Both the position numbers and the translations under genes were made by a program. A DNA stretch of 37,125 nt from Bacteroidales bacterium (GTDB lineage: Bacteria > Bacteroidota > Bacteroidia > Bacteroidales > VadinHA17), in contig JAFGLJ010000072.1 of the NCBI GenBank assembly GCA_016928075.1, forward strand, positions 1 through 37,125. Direction: 5' to 3'. Under the pieces are notes generated by a model, which saw only the letters and a list, made by a program, of their open reading frames with translations, ran no database searches and was not told where the DNA came from. Positions 7,269-15,408 of the stretch are shown one piece after another; positions within the stretch are counted from its first letter, which is position 1, and the number at the start of each line of letters is the position of its first letter.

Positions 7269-8458
7269 GTAAAAAAACGGTCATACCAATAGGTCCATAT
7301 CATCCTCTTCAGGAGGAACCTGAACTTTTCAAGCTGTACTGCGAAGGTGAGATCGTCAGGGATATTGAATGGGAAACCGGTTACAATCACCGGGGGATTG
7401 AAAAGATCAATGAATCAAAAACTTTCGACCAGGTTTTCTTCGTGGTTGAGAGGATATGCGGTATATGCTCCACATCACATCCATTTGCATATGCAAATGC
7501 GATGGAAGAGGTTGGCAGGGTTGAAGTACCTGACAGGGCCAAGTTTATAAGAACGATAATAGGAGAGCTTGAACGCATCCACAGTCACCTTTTATGGCTT
7601 GGCCTCGCCGGTCATTTCCTTGGCTATAATACCGTATTCATGTGGGCATGGAAATACCGCGAAATGATCCTGGATATTTTTGAGAAGACGACAGGCAACC
7701 GTAATAACTATGCGATGTTCAGAATAGGAGGAGTAAGAAGGGATATTCCGAACATACATATAAGTGATGTAAAAAAGATGCTTGATGCAATCAAGCCCAA
7801 GCTTAATCTTCTGCTCGGTGCGGTAATGGATGATCCTGTTATTCATGCCCGTACAAAAAAAGTAGGGATACTTACAAAAGAGGATATAATTGATTATGGT
7901 GCAGTTGGACCTACAGCCAGGGCTTCCGGGATTGCTATTGATGTCAGGCATGATGATCCGTACGCAGCATACCCGCTGGTTGACTGGAAGGTGATCACTT
8001 CCGATGGTTGCGATGTTTACGCAAAGACGGAGGTCAGGCTGCTGGAAATGCTGGAATCGGTATCAATAATAGACCAGTGCCTTGACAAAATGAGTCATAC
8101 AAAGGAGGGTTCCATATATAATCCTGTGAAAGAAATTCCGGCAGGATTTGGTTTCGGTCGTGCAGAAGCACCACGTGGTGAAGTTTTCCACTTTGTGAAG
8201 ACAGATGGATCCAATTCACCCGCAAGACATAAGGTGCGGGCACCAAGCTATGTAAATATCGCAACCTTCAAAAAATCGTGCATAGGACAGACTATATCCG
8301 ATGCCACGATAATACTGGCAGCAGTAGACCCGTGTTATTGCTGCACTGAAAGGATGGCTTTTGCTTATGACTATTACAGCGGTAAGCAGATAATGAATGG
8401 ACTTGATCTGATAAGGATCTCGCAACAGAAAACCAAGGAGCTGAAAATGAAGATGTAA
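7265..8458 (+). CDS. mbhL: Group 4 [NiFe] hydrogenase catalytic large subunit, NuoD/MbhL-like
   Basis: A 397-residue catalytic subunit. Both nickel-binding CxxC motifs are intact: C65 and C68 in RICGICSTSH (L1), and C357 and C360 in DPCYCCTER (L2). This separates a true hydrogenase from complex I NuoD or from Mbx/Mbs, which have lost these ligands. The supporting ETGYNHRGIEK and ELERIHSHLLWLG motifs are present. After the L2 arginine (R363) 34 residues follow, beginning MAFAYDYY, which is the expected pro-peptide removed by a HycI-type protease; such a protease is encoded in the operon at 14924. It reduces protons or oxidises H2 on the cytoplasmic face. Confidence 0.93.
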   Translation: MSKKTVIPIGPYHPLQEEPELFKLYCEGEIVRDIEWETGYNHRGIEKINESKTFDQVFFVVERICGICSTSHPFAYANAMEEVGRVEVPDRAKFIRTIIGELERIHSHLLWLGLAGHFLGYNTVFMWAWKYREMILDIFEKTTGNRNNYAMFRIGGVRRDIPNIHISDVKKMLDAIKPKLNLLLGAVMDDPVIHARTKKVGILTKEDIIDYGAVGPTARASGIAIDVRHDDPYAAYPLVDWKVITSDGCDVYAKTEVRLLEMLESVSIIDQCLDKMSHTKEGSIYNPVKEIPAGFGFGRAEAPRGEVFHFVKTDGSNSPARHKVRAPSYVNIATFKKSCIGQTISDATIILAAVDPCYCCTERMAFAYDYYSGKQIMNGLDLIRISQQKTKELKMKM

Positions 8459-8468
8459 ATTATAGGCT

Positions 8469-10331
8469 ATGGACGAATTGTTATATATTATTTGGATACC
8501 ACTTGCAGCCGGGTTGTTGCTGATGGCCTTCCCTGAGTCTATGAGAAAAATTACAGGGATACTTGCTTCACTGGCCAGCGCACTGGCATTTGCCTTTTCC
8601 ATAGTGCTTTATACAGGCAGGGGCCTGAGCGGGCACCTTACCCTGGCACTCATCCCCGGCCTGGCAAAACTTTTCCCGGCTCTTGACCAGGTTCTGCGTC
8701 ATTTGGGTACTCTGAACATCGATGAGATATCCAGGCTGCTGATAATGCTGATTACCTTTTTCGGCTTCATGATTACTGTATATTCGTTGAGATATACAAG
8801 CCCGGTGCATAAAATAAAGAGGTATTATTCTTATATCCTTCTTAATGTGGCTTTCTCGGCCCTGGCAGTTACTTCTGATCACCTGCTCTTCTTCATATTC
8901 TGCTGGGGAATACTCTGCATAATCCTGTACAGGATTATTAAAGGCTCAGACGATGAAGGAGCTGCTGCAGCAAAGAAAACAATGATAATTGTAGGGGCTT
9001 CCGACACTATAATGCTGCTGGGTATAGCCATCGTTTACAAGATGAGCGCCTCGTATACTATCAGTGGTGCAGGCATCGACACAACGCCTGCCCTGGGTGC
9101 AGTTGCTTTCTTCTGCCTGCTTATAGGCACTTTCACCAAGGCAGGTGCGGTACCTTTTCATACCTGGGTGCCTGACTTTGCAAAGAAAGCACCGGCTTCA
9201 TCCACAGCCCTGCTGCCTGCCTCGATCGACAAACTGCTTGGAATATATTTCATGTTCAGAATCTGCACCGAGCTTTTCAGCCTCACTGAATGGATCACTT
9301 TAGTACTGGTGATTATGGGGGTACTTACAATTATAATTGGCGTAATGATGGCTCTGGTGCAGCATAATATGAAACAGCTGCTGGGATATCATGCCGTTTC
9401 ACAGGTTGGATACATGGTGCTCGGACTGGGGCTGGGCACTCCCCTGGGTATTGCAGGAGGGTTATTTCATATGGTAAATCATACATTGTATAAATCCGGG
9501 CTTTTCCTTGTTGCCGGTAATGTTGAACACAGGTTCGGAACGGACAAAATAGAGGACCTCGGAGTATCACCTAAATATATGCCGGTCACTTTCCTTGCTG
9601 CCCTTGTATTTGCACTTTCGATCTCGGGGGTGCCCCCACTGAACGGTTTTGCCTCGAAGTGGGTCATATACCAGGGGATAATTGACTTTGGTTCAGGAGA
9701 GGGAATAGCAAATAACCTATGGATGATATGGCTCGGTCTGGCTGTGCTTGGTTCCGCCCTGACACTGGCAAGCTTCATAAAACTGCTGACAGGAGTGTTT
9801 TTCAGGGGAGAAAGGAAACCGGTTAAGGGTAATTATGAAGCTAAAATTTCAATGATAGCCCCTGTTTCCATCCTGGCTATTGTGTGTATACTGACCGGTG
9901 TTCTAGCTACTGCCTTCATAATGCCAAAGATTATTATACCACTCACTTCGGGTTTTGAATACCATGGGGATTGGCAGGCTGGAATGGTCGCTATAATGGT
10001 ACTGGTTTCAATGGTTGTGGGTGTACTGTTTTACCTTGCAGGGAATATTAAAAAATTCCGTACCAGCGACAGTTTCATAGGCGGCGAGCCTGAACCTGAA
10101 GTGACCGGTATCAGTGTACTTGATTTTTATAAGACCATAACCCAGGCACCCTTCTTTGCCCCTCTTTACCGTGCGGCTGCCAGGAAATGGTTTGATGTAT
10201 ATGATGTAGGTAAAAGCATTGTGCTGTATTTTAATAAGATCTTCAGTGTGGCACATACCGGTATTCTTCCCTTCTACATCTCATGGTTGATATCGGGTCT
10301 TGTTATACTACTTATAATAATGCTCATTTAA
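8469..10331 (+). CDS. NuoL/MrpA-type antiporter-like subunit with lateral-helix-like C-terminus
   Basis: A 620-residue polytopic protein of the NuoL/M/N family with about 14 core helices and an extended C-terminus. Ion-path residues seen include the TM7 lysine in FTKAGAVPFHTWVPD and a lysine in PPLNGFASKW. The usual TM5 glutamate is not found: the segment reads FFIFCWGILCIILY, with Gly147 after Trp146 where NuoL has WE. The C-terminal part, with FFAPLYRAAARKWFDVYD and a final hydrophobic helix, resembles the MbhI/NuoL lateral helix that clamps neighbouring subunits. It begins 10 bp after the catalytic subunit. A second antiporter-like subunit is encoded at 11685. Confidence 0.85.
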   Translation: MDELLYIIWIPLAAGLLLMAFPESMRKITGILASLASALAFAFSIVLYTGRGLSGHLTLALIPGLAKLFPALDQVLRHLGTLNIDEISRLLIMLITFFGFMITVYSLRYTSPVHKIKRYYSYILLNVAFSALAVTSDHLLFFIFCWGILCIILYRIIKGSDDEGAAAAKKTMIIVGASDTIMLLGIAIVYKMSASYTISGAGIDTTPALGAVAFFCLLIGTFTKAGAVPFHTWVPDFAKKAPASSTALLPASIDKLLGIYFMFRICTELFSLTEWITLVLVIMGVLTIIIGVMMALVQHNMKQLLGYHAVSQVGYMVLGLGLGTPLGIAGGLFHMVNHTLYKSGLFLVAGNVEHRFGTDKIEDLGVSPKYMPVTFLAALVFALSISGVPPLNGFASKWVIYQGIIDFGSGEGIANNLWMIWLGLAVLGSALTLASFIKLLTGVFFRGERKPVKGNYEAKISMIAPVSILAIVCILTGVLATAFIMPKIIIPLTSGFEYHGDWQAGMVAIMVLVSMVVGVLFYLAGNIKKFRTSDSFIGGEPEPEVTGISVLDFYKTITQAPFFAPLYRAAARKWFDVYDVGKSIVLYFNKIFSVAHTGILPFYISWLISGLVILLIIMLI

Positions 10332-10343
10332 GGATTTAATGAT

Positions 10344-10904
10344 ATGGAGACAACACTTATTGTAATACTTATACTGATGATCGCAGGTGCATTGCATGCG
10401 CTTCATGCCAGGGACTTGCTCTCGGCCATTGTATCCTATGCGGTTGTAGGGTACAGTCTTGTTGTAGGATTCCTGGTTCTTAAAGCACCTGACCTCGCTA
10501 TTGTGCAAATCGTTGTGGAGACAATAGCGCTTATCATAATGGTATCAGTTCTGATAATAAGCACCAGGGAAGATCTTGCCAAGCGAGACACTATAATTAT
10601 AAAAGGGCAATCGTATATAAATGTCAGAAACCTTGCATACATATTCTTTGCAGTTGTTGCCGGCTTTTTCCTGGTATATTTCTTTAACATGGTAAGTTCC
10701 GGGCTTGAACCGCTGGGAGTGCACGAAACCCGTATGGCCACAGAATATATTAAGAACGGTGTTGAAGGCACCGGGAGCGTTAACCTTGTAACCGGGGTCC
10801 TTTTAGACTACAGGGGATTTGATACTCTTGGGGAAGCTACCATTCTCTTTACAGCAGTAATGGGCATTCTTGCGATATTGAGATTAAAAACACACAAAAT
10901 ATAG
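10344..10904 (+). CDS. MbhD-MbhE fusion (MrpA C-terminal, DUF4040-type)
   Basis: A 186-residue membrane protein in two parts. Residues about 1-80 match the MbhD/DUF4040 region (ALHARDLLSAIVSYAVVGY, LAIVQIVVETIAL), with three helices. Residues about 90-186 match MbhE, including the diagnostic NLVTGVLLDYRGFDTLGEAT, which in Mrp antiporters forms the MrpA C-terminus. In Pyrococcus Mbh these are two genes; here they are one frame. The protein is part of the ion-translocating membrane arm. Flanked by 12-bp and 5-bp gaps. Confidence 0.82.
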   Translation: METTLIVILILMIAGALHALHARDLLSAIVSYAVVGYSLVVGFLVLKAPDLAIVQIVVETIALIIMVSVLIISTREDLAKRDTIIIKGQSYINVRNLAYIFFAVVAGFFLVYFFNMVSSGLEPLGVHETRMATEYIKNGVEGTGSVNLVTGVLLDYRGFDTLGEATILFTAVMGILAILRLKTHKI

Positions 10905-10909
10905 AGGTT

Positions 10910-11341
10910 ATGAAAGGCATGACAATAATAGTGAAAAATGTTACGGCACTCCTGTCAGGACTTATATTCCTCTATGGATGCTATATAGTGCTGCATGGCC
11001 ACCTTACACCGGGAGGGGGTTTTGCCGGTGGTATAATCATAGCCGGTTCATTCATACTCCTGGTTATCGCTAACGGCATCCAGTACTTCAGGCTCAACAA
11101 AGAGAAAGAGGAATCCTCGCTCTTTGAAGGTGCCGGTATTTTCTGCTTCCTTTTACTGGCTACCGGCGGACTGTTCCTGGCCGTTCCGGTATTTTTTAAA
11201 AACCTTTTACCGGGAGGCACTCCGGGAGAACTTTTAAGTGCGGGCATTATACCGGTATACAATATCTTCATAGGTATTGAAGTGGCGGCAGCTTTGCTGT
11301 CAATATTTCTTGCATTTGTAATATTTAAAACGGAGGATTGA
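10910..11341 (+). CDS. mbhF: MrpB/MbhF-type antiporter subunit
   Basis: A 143-residue protein with about four transmembrane helices and the MrpB-family signature HLTPGGGFAGGIIIAGSFIL (about residues 30-49). It is part of the Mrp-derived Na+/H+ module. A second PGGTPGE loop precedes the last helices (FIGIEVAAALLSIF). The next gene begins 1 bp after its stop. The start at 10910 is supported by ATG five bases after the previous stop; a second methionine at codon 4 is possible. Confidence 0.85.
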   Translation: MKGMTIIVKNVTALLSGLIFLYGCYIVLHGHLTPGGGFAGGIIIAGSFILLVIANGIQYFRLNKEKEESSLFEGAGIFCFLLLATGGLFLAVPVFFKNLLPGGTPGELLSAGIIPVYNIFIGIEVAAALLSIFLAFVIFKTED

Positions 11342-11342
11342 G

Positions 11343-11681
11343 ATGATTACTTACCTGCTTTGTTTCATACTCTTCCTCGTAGGCCTCTACGGGGTGTTAA
11401 CACGGAAGAATCTGATAAAAATAATTATAGGGCTGTCAGTAATGGAGTACAGCTTGTATCTCTTCCTGGCATTGATAGGATATATCGATGGGGGAGCAGC
11501 ACCGATAATAGATCCTTCAAAACCCGCAGGCCTGGTAGTCGATCCCCTTCCTCAGGCTTTCGTGCTTACTGCAATCGTAATCGGACTGGCAACAACAGCG
11601 CTGTTACTGGCAATAGCTATCAGGCTTTACAAGAAGTATAATACATTCGATATTGATAAGATAAACACCTTAAAGGGTTAA
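11343..11681 (+). CDS. mbhG: MrpC/MbhG-type, NuoK-like subunit
   Basis: A 112-residue protein with three transmembrane helices, of the NuoK/MrpC family. Typical features are GLYGVLTRKNLIKIIIGLSVMEY (N-terminal two helices; written here to show the NL-K-IIGL motif) and PLPQAFVLTAIVIGLATTAL in the third helix. It contributes to ion passage in the membrane arm next to MrpD. It lies between mbhF (1-bp gap) and the MrpD-like gene (3-bp gap). Confidence 0.87.
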   Translation: MITYLLCFILFLVGLYGVLTRKNLIKIIIGLSVMEYSLYLFLALIGYIDGGAAPIIDPSKPAGLVVDPLPQAFVLTAIVIGLATTALLLAIAIRLYKKYNTFDIDKINTLKG

Positions 11682-11684
11682 GCG

Positions 11685-13199
11685 ATGGATTCACTGATAC
11701 CTCTATTTGTAATCATACCCCTGGGAATTGCTTTCCTGATTCCCCTGACCTGGCGTCTGATACCGGGTATTTGCCGGTTCCTGCCTTCGACAGGAATGCT
11801 GGCTATGGTGGTTATAGCTTTCTTCATGTTATTTTATGTGGGTGGTGAAGCAATAACCTATAAGGTAGGAGGGTGGGAGCCTGTTGACAACATCCCTATC
11901 GGGATCCACCTGGTGGCCGACGGGCTGAGCCTGATGATGCTTGTTATCGTCAATATTGTAGGAATGATGGCAGGCCTCTTTTCAATACCTTATATCAATA
12001 AATATACCGGCGAAAATTATTATTACTCCTTATTCTCATTAATGGTAGCCGGCATGAACGGGGTAGTTATGACCGGAGACCTGTTCAACCTCTTTGTATT
12101 CCTGGAGGTGTCAGTAATTGCTTCATATGCCCTTGTTGCCTTTGGCAGCTCGAAGGATGAGCTCGAAGCCTCATTTAAATATCAGGTTCTTGGTGGCATA
12201 GCATCACTTCTGATACTGTTTTCACTGGGAATGACCTACTGGTATACAGGAACACTTAATATTGCTGATGTGGCGAAAGTAATCAGGACTGGCTCAGAAG
12301 GATCGACAGCTCTATTCATACAATTATTTATGGTGGTGGGTTTCGGGCTGAAAGCTGCAATGATACCTTTTCATGCATGGTTACCCGATGCTCACTCTTC
12401 AGCTCCCTCACCCATCTCTGCCATGCTTTCAGGTGTGCTGATAAAAGCAATTGGTGTATATGCCATACTCCGCCTCTTCTTTACCATGTTCAATATAACA
12501 ATTGAAATAAGCTATGTAATTACCACCATAGGTGTTCTGTCGATGGTTATCGGTGTTCTGCTGGCCATAGGCCAGTGGGATATGAAGAGGCTGCTGGCTT
12601 ATCACAGTATAAGCCAGATGGGTTATGTTATGACCGCTGCCGGGATAGCAATGATCATTATTGCAAAGGGAGGAGACAGACAGGTGGCTGCACTTGCACT
12701 TGCAGGCGGCCTTTTCCATATGTTCAACCATGCTGCCTTCAAGGGCTTGCTCTTCCTTAATGCCGGAGCAGTGGAATATTCAACCGGAACAAGGAATCTT
12801 AAAGAACTTGGGGGAATGGCTGACCTGATGCCGGTAACTTCATTTACATCAATGGGTGCATCTTTGTCAATCAGCGGAATACCCCCATTCAATGGTTTCT
12901 TCAGTAAATTGATAATTATAATTGCTGCAGTCCAGGGGAGATTTTATTTCATTGCCCTGCTGGCAGTGATTGTAAGCATTATAACCCTGGCTTCATTTAT
13001 GAAAGTGCAGAGGTACGTGTTCCTGGACAAGGCCAGAACACCAAAGCTGGCAGATGCAAAAGAAGTACCTTTCCTGATGTGCTTGCCAATGATTATCATG
13101 GCAATTCTTTGCCTGGCAATGAGCCTTATGTTAATACCAGGGATAAGGGATACTTTCCTGTTGAATGCCGTAAACATACTATTATCTGTAATATACTGA
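11685..13199 (+). CDS. mbhH: MrpD/MbhH-type antiporter subunit
   Basis: A 504-residue polytopic protein of the NuoN/MrpD family with about 14 helices. The key residues look complete: Glu141 in TM5 (FVFLEVSVIASY), the TM7 lysine in GLKAAMIPFHAWLPDAH, a lysine in MLSGVLIKAIGVY, and a lysine in PPFNGFFSKLI. It is therefore the likely functional ion-pumping antiporter subunit of the complex, in contrast to the 620-residue paralogue at 8469. Na+ versus H+ specificity cannot be decided from the sequence. Confidence 0.9.
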   Translation: MDSLIPLFVIIPLGIAFLIPLTWRLIPGICRFLPSTGMLAMVVIAFFMLFYVGGEAITYKVGGWEPVDNIPIGIHLVADGLSLMMLVIVNIVGMMAGLFSIPYINKYTGENYYYSLFSLMVAGMNGVVMTGDLFNLFVFLEVSVIASYALVAFGSSKDELEASFKYQVLGGIASLLILFSLGMTYWYTGTLNIADVAKVIRTGSEGSTALFIQLFMVVGFGLKAAMIPFHAWLPDAHSSAPSPISAMLSGVLIKAIGVYAILRLFFTMFNITIEISYVITTIGVLSMVIGVLLAIGQWDMKRLLAYHSISQMGYVMTAAGIAMIIIAKGGDRQVAALALAGGLFHMFNHAAFKGLLFLNAGAVEYSTGTRNLKELGGMADLMPVTSFTSMGASLSISGIPPFNGFFSKLIIIIAAVQGRFYFIALLAVIVSIITLASFMKVQRYVFLDKARTPKLADAKEVPFLMCLPMIIMAILCLAMSLMLIPGIRDTFLLNAVNILLSVIY

Positions 13200-13202
13200 C
13201 CC

Positions 13203-13697
13203 ATGAGAGCAATAAATGTGCTGATATATTTCCTGATTTGTTTTGCAACCTGGCTTTTGCTCACACACAACCTTGGATGGCAGAACCTTGTTGCAGGATC
13301 TGTCATTTCGTTGTTGACAACACTGGTGTTTTCAAGGTATTTTAATTTTGATGTTACTAAAATGATTAATCCTGTCCGCTGGTTCTGGATGATCATATAT
13401 ATCATCTACTTTATATGGCAGTGTGTAAAAGCCAACTTTGATGTTGCTTACAGGGTTCTGCATCCTGCTATGCCAATAAAACCCGGAATTGTTAGGGTTA
13501 ACCTTACCCTGCAGGGATCACTGGCCAGAACTATCCTGGCCAATTCAATCACGATGACACCGGGAACAATAGCGGTTGATATAATAGATGACATTCTGTA
13601 TGTACACTGGATTTATGTCCGTTATTTGGACCATGACAGGTATGCATATAGGATATCAGGCAAGTTTGAACGTATATTAAAAAAGATATTTGAATGA
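13203..13697 (+). CDS. mbhA: MrpE/MbhA-type antiporter subunit
   Basis: A 164-residue MnhE-family protein with two to three N-terminal helices and a C-terminal cytoplasmic domain. The family motif NSITMTPGTIAVDI (about residues 115-128) is clear, as is VAYRVLHP. It begins 3 bp after the MrpD-like gene and overlaps the next gene by 4 bp. Presence of E, F and G subunits marks the Mrp-type Na+-linked module, as in Pyrococcus Mbh, rather than a simple Ech hydrogenase. Confidence 0.88.
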   Translation: MRAINVLIYFLICFATWLLLTHNLGWQNLVAGSVISLLTTLVFSRYFNFDVTKMINPVRWFWMIIYIIYFIWQCVKANFDVAYRVLHPAMPIKPGIVRVNLTLQGSLARTILANSITMTPGTIAVDIIDDILYVHWIYVRYLDHDRYAYRISGKFERILKKIFE

Positions 13698-13960
13698 TGG
13701 AATGGATTGATTTTAGTTTCTGGTTCCTTATTGCCCTGACAGCCTTGTGTTTGCTAAGGGTGATCCTGGGGCCTACCGTTGCCGACAGGGTTGTTGCCAT
13801 CGACATAATGGGAATAATTGTTGTCGGTATATGCGTGTTACTGGCCATCAGAACGGGAAGATCATTTCTGATCGACATAGGGATTGCATGGATAATACTA
13901 AGTTTCATCGGTACCTTAACCATGGCAAAATACCTGGAAAGGAGGAAGTTAAATGAATGA
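13694..13960 (+). CDS. mbhB: MrpF/MbhB-type antiporter subunit
   Basis: An 88-residue protein with three transmembrane helices. The MrpF signature is visible: RVILGPTVADRVVAIDIMG near residues 18-36, followed by the helix around FLIDIGIAWIILSFIGTL. It overlaps the upstream MrpE-like gene by 4 bp and the downstream MrpG-like gene by 8 bp, indicating coupled translation of the E-F-G trio. Confidence 0.88.
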   Translation: MMEWIDFSFWFLIALTALCLLRVILGPTVADRVVAIDIMGIIVVGICVLLAIRTGRSFLIDIGIAWIILSFIGTLTMAKYLERRKLNE

Positions 13961-14309
13961 ATTAATAAGCAATATACTGATAGGTATTGGCCTGGCGTTC
14001 AGCTTTTTCGGATGCCTGGGGCTTATAAGGCTGCCTGACATATATAACAGGCTGCAGTCGGCAACGAAATGTGTAACACTGGGTGCATGCTGTATCCTGC
14101 TGAGCCTTGTTATCAGGTACGGGTTCAACGATATCGGAATCAAGGCCCTGATTGCAATACCGATTCTCTTTTTTACATCAACATCCGGAGCACATGCACT
14201 GCTTAAAGGTTCACATATTTCAGGTTTTAAAATGTGGGAAAAAAGTGTGACTGACCACTATAGTGATGATACTCTGGGAAAAGAAGAAGAAACCACCGAA
14301 AAAACATAA
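13953..14309 (+). CDS. mbhC: MrpG/MbhC-type antiporter subunit
   Basis: A 118-residue protein with three helices of the PhaG/MnhG/MrpG family. The diagnostic GLIRLPDIYNRLQSATKCVTLG (about residues 22-42; abbreviated G-RLPD-Y-RLQSATK) is present, and the third helix ends STSGAHALL. A short charged tail (KEEETTEK) follows. It completes the Mrp-type set (B, C, D, E, F, G plus the MrpA C-terminal fusion). Confidence 0.87.
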   Translation: MNELISNILIGIGLAFSFFGCLGLIRLPDIYNRLQSATKCVTLGACCILLSLVIRYGFNDIGIKALIAIPILFFTSTSGAHALLKGSHISGFKMWEKSVTDHYSDDTLGKEEETTEKT

Positions 14310-14314
14310 AGGAG

Positions 14315-14923
14315 ATGAAATATCCAAAGTTACGCGAGTTAAGGGAAGCTGTTATATCTCTGTTTACACCGGCATATACCACCTCCTTCCCTGCGAAGGA
14401 ACATATTCCTGAAGAGAAATTCAGGGGGAAGCCGGTGGTTAATGAAGATATGTGTGTCGGTTGTATGACCTGCGCTAACGTCTGTCCTCCGTGCGCTATT
14501 ACAGTATCGGATGATGCAGAGTCAGGCATACGAACCATAACCAGGGATTACGGCAGGTGTATTTTCTGTGGCCAGTGTGAGGCTTTTTGCCTTACCGGTG
14601 AAGGAGTTAAGCTCTCGAACAAAATTTATGATATGACTGTGTTTGACCGCAGTAATGTAGTTGAAACACAGACGCGTGAGCTCCTTATATGCTCTCATTG
14701 CGGTGATGTGATAACAACAAAGGAACATGTTCAATACCTTTTTAATAAGCTGGGTACTAAAGGATATTCATCCACACTGGCTCTGAATGTTTTCAACCAG
14801 GCCTTCATACCGGATCCCCAATCTGCAGACGTGGGTATACAGGACGAACTGAAGAGAAAGGATATGTTTAATGTGATATGCCCTAATTGCCAGAGAAGTA
14901 TACAGGTTAAAATGCTGCAATAA
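14315..14923 (+). CDS. mbhN: NuoI/MbhN/HycF-like two-cluster ferredoxin with C-terminal CxxC extension
   Basis: A 202-residue iron-sulfur subunit. Two [4Fe-4S] motifs are C47/50/53/57 and C82/85/88/92, as in NuoI and MbhN, which carry electrons to the small subunit. Beyond residue 100 an extension of about 100 residues contains two more CxxC pairs, C126/C129 (CSHC) and C189/C192 (CPNC), which could form a zinc or rubredoxin-type site. Pyrococcus MbhN lacks such a tail; HycF/HyfH-type proteins have a C-terminal cysteine pair. Possible role: docking the upstream polyferredoxin or flavin module. Its stop directly abuts the GTG start of the next gene. Confidence 0.86.
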   Translation: MKYPKLRELREAVISLFTPAYTTSFPAKEHIPEEKFRGKPVVNEDMCVGCMTCANVCPPCAITVSDDAESGIRTITRDYGRCIFCGQCEAFCLTGEGVKLSNKIYDMTVFDRSNVVETQTRELLICSHCGDVITTKEHVQYLFNKLGTKGYSSTLALNVFNQAFIPDPQSADVGIQDELKRKDMFNVICPNCQRSIQVKMLQ

Positions 14924-15394
14924 GTGAAGGAAAAACTTAAGGAAATACTATGCCGCAACAGTTCCGGAATACTGTTTGCCGGAGTTGGTAATGTGCTCAG
15001 AAGTGATGATGGCGCAGGAGTGTATATTGTATCTTCTATTAAAGCAGGAGGTAAATTTTCAACCCTCCTCGTGGAGGCCAGCATTGAAAATTATATCAGC
15101 AAAATCAACTCTTTGTCGCCGGATATTCTTATTATTGCCGATTGTATTGATTTTAACCGTGAGCCGGGATATGCCGGGCTGGTCCCGATTGACCAGATTC
15201 ATGAGTTCAATATTTCCAGCCATAATATTTCCCTTCGCAGAGTGGCCGAGCATCTTAAGATGGAAGTTTATGTGATAGGTGTTCAGCCTGCTGACCTGAG
15301 GGTGGGAGAACATCTTACGTCACAGGTGAAGAAAGCTTCAGATGAGATAATTAATATGGTAAATGAGATAATCGGATCATATAAAGAGGAATGA
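14924..15394 (+). CDS. hycI: Hydrogenase maturation protease, HycI-type
   Basis: A 156-residue nickel-dependent endopeptidase that removes the C-terminal tail of the large subunit once the NiFe(CN)2CO centre is in place. The motif GVGNVLRSDDGAG (about residues 21-33) is diagnostic. Putative metal ligands follow: an acidic residue in VEASIENY, Asp in IIADCIDF and His in SSHNISL. The start is GTG, immediately after the TAA of the ferredoxin gene with no gap. Its substrate is very likely the 34-residue tail of the subunit encoded at 7265. Confidence 0.87.
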   Translation: MKEKLKEILCRNSSGILFAGVGNVLRSDDGAGVYIVSSIKAGGKFSTLLVEASIENYISKINSLSPDILIIADCIDFNREPGYAGLVPIDQIHEFNISSHNISLRRVAEHLKMEVYVIGVQPADLRVGEHLTSQVKKASDEIINMVNEIIGSYKEE

Positions 15395-15408
15395 GGATAT
15401 AATTTGCT

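Noticed and set aside
7265..8458. Complex I NuoD or a metal-free Mbx/Mbs-type subunit
   Set aside because: Both CxxC nickel motifs are intact, a processing tail is present, and hyp genes are linked.
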